This document shows, in pieces, positions 45,857 to 47,434 of a stretch of DNA of 47,434 nt. Position 1 is the stretch's first letter. Every line of letters begins with the position of its first letter. The notes under the pieces are model-generated. The model had not been told where the DNA came from. It did no database searches and saw only the letters and a program-made list of their open reading frames with translations. This stretch comes from Gammaproteobacteria bacterium. Its GTDB lineage: Bacteria; Pseudomonadota; Gammaproteobacteria; GRL18. The position numbers and the translations under genes were made by a program. Location of the stretch: assembly GCA_026994225.1 (NCBI GenBank), contig JALWRI010000104.1, positions 1 to 47,434 of the forward strand, written 5' to 3'.

Positions 45857-47092
45857 TTATATATTATGATCGACTTCGTAGACAGATTGTACTATTTCTT
45901 GATAAGCGTGCATTAAATCTGTGCGTTCTTCATTGGGAATATGAAAAGCATCCAGACAACGTTGAAACATATCATATTCATCTAAATCATCCAGGTTCTC
46001 ATTACTCGTCAGAGTATTAATAACAGGATGGAGCATTTGTTTATTTTTAATACGAAGAATTTCTATATTGCTATTAACAACTATATCATTACATATTGCG
46101 GTTAAATTAGAGAGATATTTTTTGCCTGTGTATTCAATTTCTAGCCATGCTTGAGTTTGTGTATGGCTTAATTGTTCTAATTGAGCCTTAATAGCATCGA
46201 GGTTACCACTGATTGCTATTAAGCGTTGAAAGCTCGGTACAGGTAGTTCTCTAATATCGATTATGCCTTGAGCAAATTCTACCATAACAACTTTTTTTTC
46301 TTGTTTCGCTTCACCAAACCCCATAGGTATAGGAGAGCCACTATAGCGAATATGGTGTGTATGTCCTACTCTTTGAGGAATATGTAAATGCCCTAATGCA
46401 AGATAATCAATATTATCAGGAAAAATGTTTTCATCTATATAAGCAAGTGTACCAACATATAACTCCCGTACGCCATCACCATCAATAGTTTTTCCTCCAG
46501 ATGTAAATAAATGCCCCATTGCAATAATAGGTGGAGCGTATCCTGCTTGTTTAAATTGCTTACGTTTTTGCTCTGCAATATTACAGATAGCAGAATAATG
46601 TGCTTTAACACCTGCGACTAATTTACTGTTTTTCTCTTCAATGGTTTCACCTGCTTCAACGGTTCGTATATCTTTATCTCGTAGATAGGGAATGGCACAA
46701 ATAATGGCTTCAGCTTGTTGTTGAGTATTCTTTAATACGATAACCTCATTGTCTAATATTGTGTTGATAGCACTGACAATATGGATGTCAAGAGCGCACA
46801 ATAATTGCTTAGGGGCATCTAAAAAAGAAGGCGAGTCATGGTTTCCTGCAATAATGACAACATGACGACAACAAGTGTTAGAAATATGATATAAAAATTG
46901 ATAATACAATGTCTGTGCTTTATTACTTGGGGTAGTGGTATCAAATATATCACCGGCTACCAGTAGTATATCAATATGTTGTGTGCTAATGGTATCTAGT
47001 AACCAGTCTAAGAAAGCGGTAAATTCATCATAGCGTTTTTTACCATAGAGAGAACGCCCTAAATGCCAGTCAGAGGTATGGAGTATTTTCAC
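45857..47092 (-). CDS. sbcD: Exonuclease subunit SbcD
   Basis: SbcD is the Mre11-like nuclease partner of SbcC. The calcineurin-like phosphoesterase motifs are all present: D8 and H10 (HTSDWHLGR), D48 (AGDIFDT), N84 and H85 (IAGNHDSPSF), then MGHLF and LGHLHIPQ for the later metal ligands. The C-terminal capping domain (SbcD_C) is present to residue 411. It is the first gene of the sbcDC unit and directly follows ssrA, whose 3' end is 66 bases upstream on the same strand. Confidence 0.96.
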   Translation of the reverse strand: MKILHTSDWHLGRSLYGKKRYDEFTAFLDWLLDTISTQHIDILLVAGDIFDTTTPSNKAQTLYYQFLYHISNTCCRHVVIIAGNHDSPSFLDAPKQLLCALDIHIVSAINTILDNEVIVLKNTQQQAEAIICAIPYLRDKDIRTVEAGETIEEKNSKLVAGVKAHYSAICNIAEQKRKQFKQAGYAPPIIAMGHLFTSGGKTIDGDGVRELYVGTLAYIDENIFPDNIDYLALGHLHIPQRVGHTHHIRYSGSPIPMGFGEAKQEKKVVMVEFAQGIIDIRELPVPSFQRLIAISGNLDAIKAQLEQLSHTQTQAWLEIEYTGKKYLSNLTAICNDIVVNSNIEILRIKNKQMLHPVINTLTSNENLDDLDEYDMFQRCLDAFHIPNEERTDLMHAYQEIVQSVYEVDHNI

Positions 47093-47158
47093 TGTTATTT
47101 GTTATTTATGCTAGTATCAATATTTTCCACAGAGAAAAAAGTCTCGAATAGGATGAAG

Positions 47159-47434
47159 TGGTGGAGGCGGCGGGAATCGAACCCGCGTCCACGAGTAATC
47201 TGCCCTTGGTTCTACATGTTTAGTTCTTCCTTTTAATCTTGTTAATATCCCTCCGGAAGGCAGGATGAATAATAACACAGTTTGTTAAGTTTTAACGGTT
47301 TATCCACAAACATGATATTCCGCGAGCTTGTGAGAAGTCGACCCTCGAAAGCCCTGATGCACAAGCAAATCAGGTTCGAAGGGCACCAGGCTGGTTTTTA
47401 AGCAGCTAGAGCGTAGTTGTCGTCATTGGCAACT
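47159..47434 (-). ncRNA. ssrA: tmRNA (ssrA), 5' part outside the window
   Basis: tmRNA frees stalled ribosomes and adds a degradation tag. The 3' end shows the tRNA-like acceptor and T arm (GGACGCGGGTTCGATTCCCGCCGCCTCCACCA when read on the minus strand), with the CCA encoded at 47159-47161. The tag reading frame runs from 47430 down to 47401 and encodes ANDDNYALAA, followed by TAA at 47398-47400, so the resume codon is GCC. Pseudoknot-forming GC-rich segments lie between. The one-piece form and the tag are typical of Gammaproteobacteria (E. coli has ANDENYALAA). About 80-90 bases of the 5' end are missing. Confidence 0.96.

Noticed and set aside
47093-47158. A terminator for ssrA in the gap before sbcD.
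   Set aside because: A run of six T residues is present on the minus strand, but I see no convincing hairpin before it.

Overview
The window is a 47.4 kb piece of an AT-rich gammaproteobacterial chromosome (roughly 35-40% GC by eye). The evidence is gene order and protein type. It carries rne divergent from rluC, clpS-clpA-infA, a yceD-rpmF-plsX-fabH-fabG-acpP-fabF-pabB-pabC-mltG-(kinase)-holB-pilZ-tatD cluster, prfC next to a yjjV-type hydrolase, sbcD-sbcC, and a one-piece tmRNA with an ANDDNYALAA tag. The pilZ gene after holB, the PilZ and receiver-cyclase signalling proteins and the two-subunit pyruvate carboxylase suggest a free-living, surface-active lineage (Thiotrichales- or Methylococcales-like). 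I cannot name the genus. There are no insertion sequences, prophage genes or CRISPR arrays. Most of the window is housekeeping DNA.

Layout. 1-3.7 kb: the 3' part of a hybrid sensor kinase, an unknown small protein, a D,D-carboxypeptidase with a peptidoglycan-binding tail and a low-molecular-weight protein tyrosine phosphatase. 3.7-9.2 kb: RNase E on the minus strand, a 0.54 kb leader region, then rluC and a HAD phosphatase. 9.2-14.9 kb: icd, clpS, clpA, infA (minus), a lipoprotein-like locus split over two frames, and yceF (minus). 14.9-18.2 kb: pycB and pycA (minus). 18.3-33.4 kb: one long plus-strand run covering ribosomal protein L32, fatty-acid and folate synthesis, MltG, a P-loop kinase-like protein where tmk normally lies, holB, pilZ, tatD, class I fumarase and sucCD. 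33.4-37.6 kb: minus-strand signalling genes (a triple-receiver adenylate cyclase, a response regulator without a normal start codon, a DUF465 protein, a low-complexity protein and a rhodanese) and a plus-strand PilZ gene. 37.6-47.1 kb: yheS (minus), prfC, yjjV and a YceI protein (plus), then sbcC and sbcD (minus). 47.2-47.4 kb: the 3' part of ssrA.

How the genes fit together. icd, sucCD, fumarase and pyruvate carboxylase cover much of the TCA cycle and its refilling. The fab cluster makes acyl chains on AcpP and links through PlsX to phospholipid synthesis. fabD is missing from its usual place, so malonyl transfer must be encoded elsewhere. PabB and PabC make p-aminobenzoate. ClpS-ClpA deliver N-degron substrates to ClpP, and tmRNA tags stalled products for the same type of proteases. 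SbcCD and HolB serve DNA repair and replication.

The points most worth a second look are the non-Tmk P-loop protein in the tmk slot, the frame-split lipoprotein locus with two strong TTG start sites, the response regulator lacking ATG/GTG/TTG before its receiver domain, the cyclase whose three receivers carry Arg, Asp and Glu at the phosphorylation position, and the consensus promoter placed almost on the yceD start codon. I found no clearly new multi-gene system.
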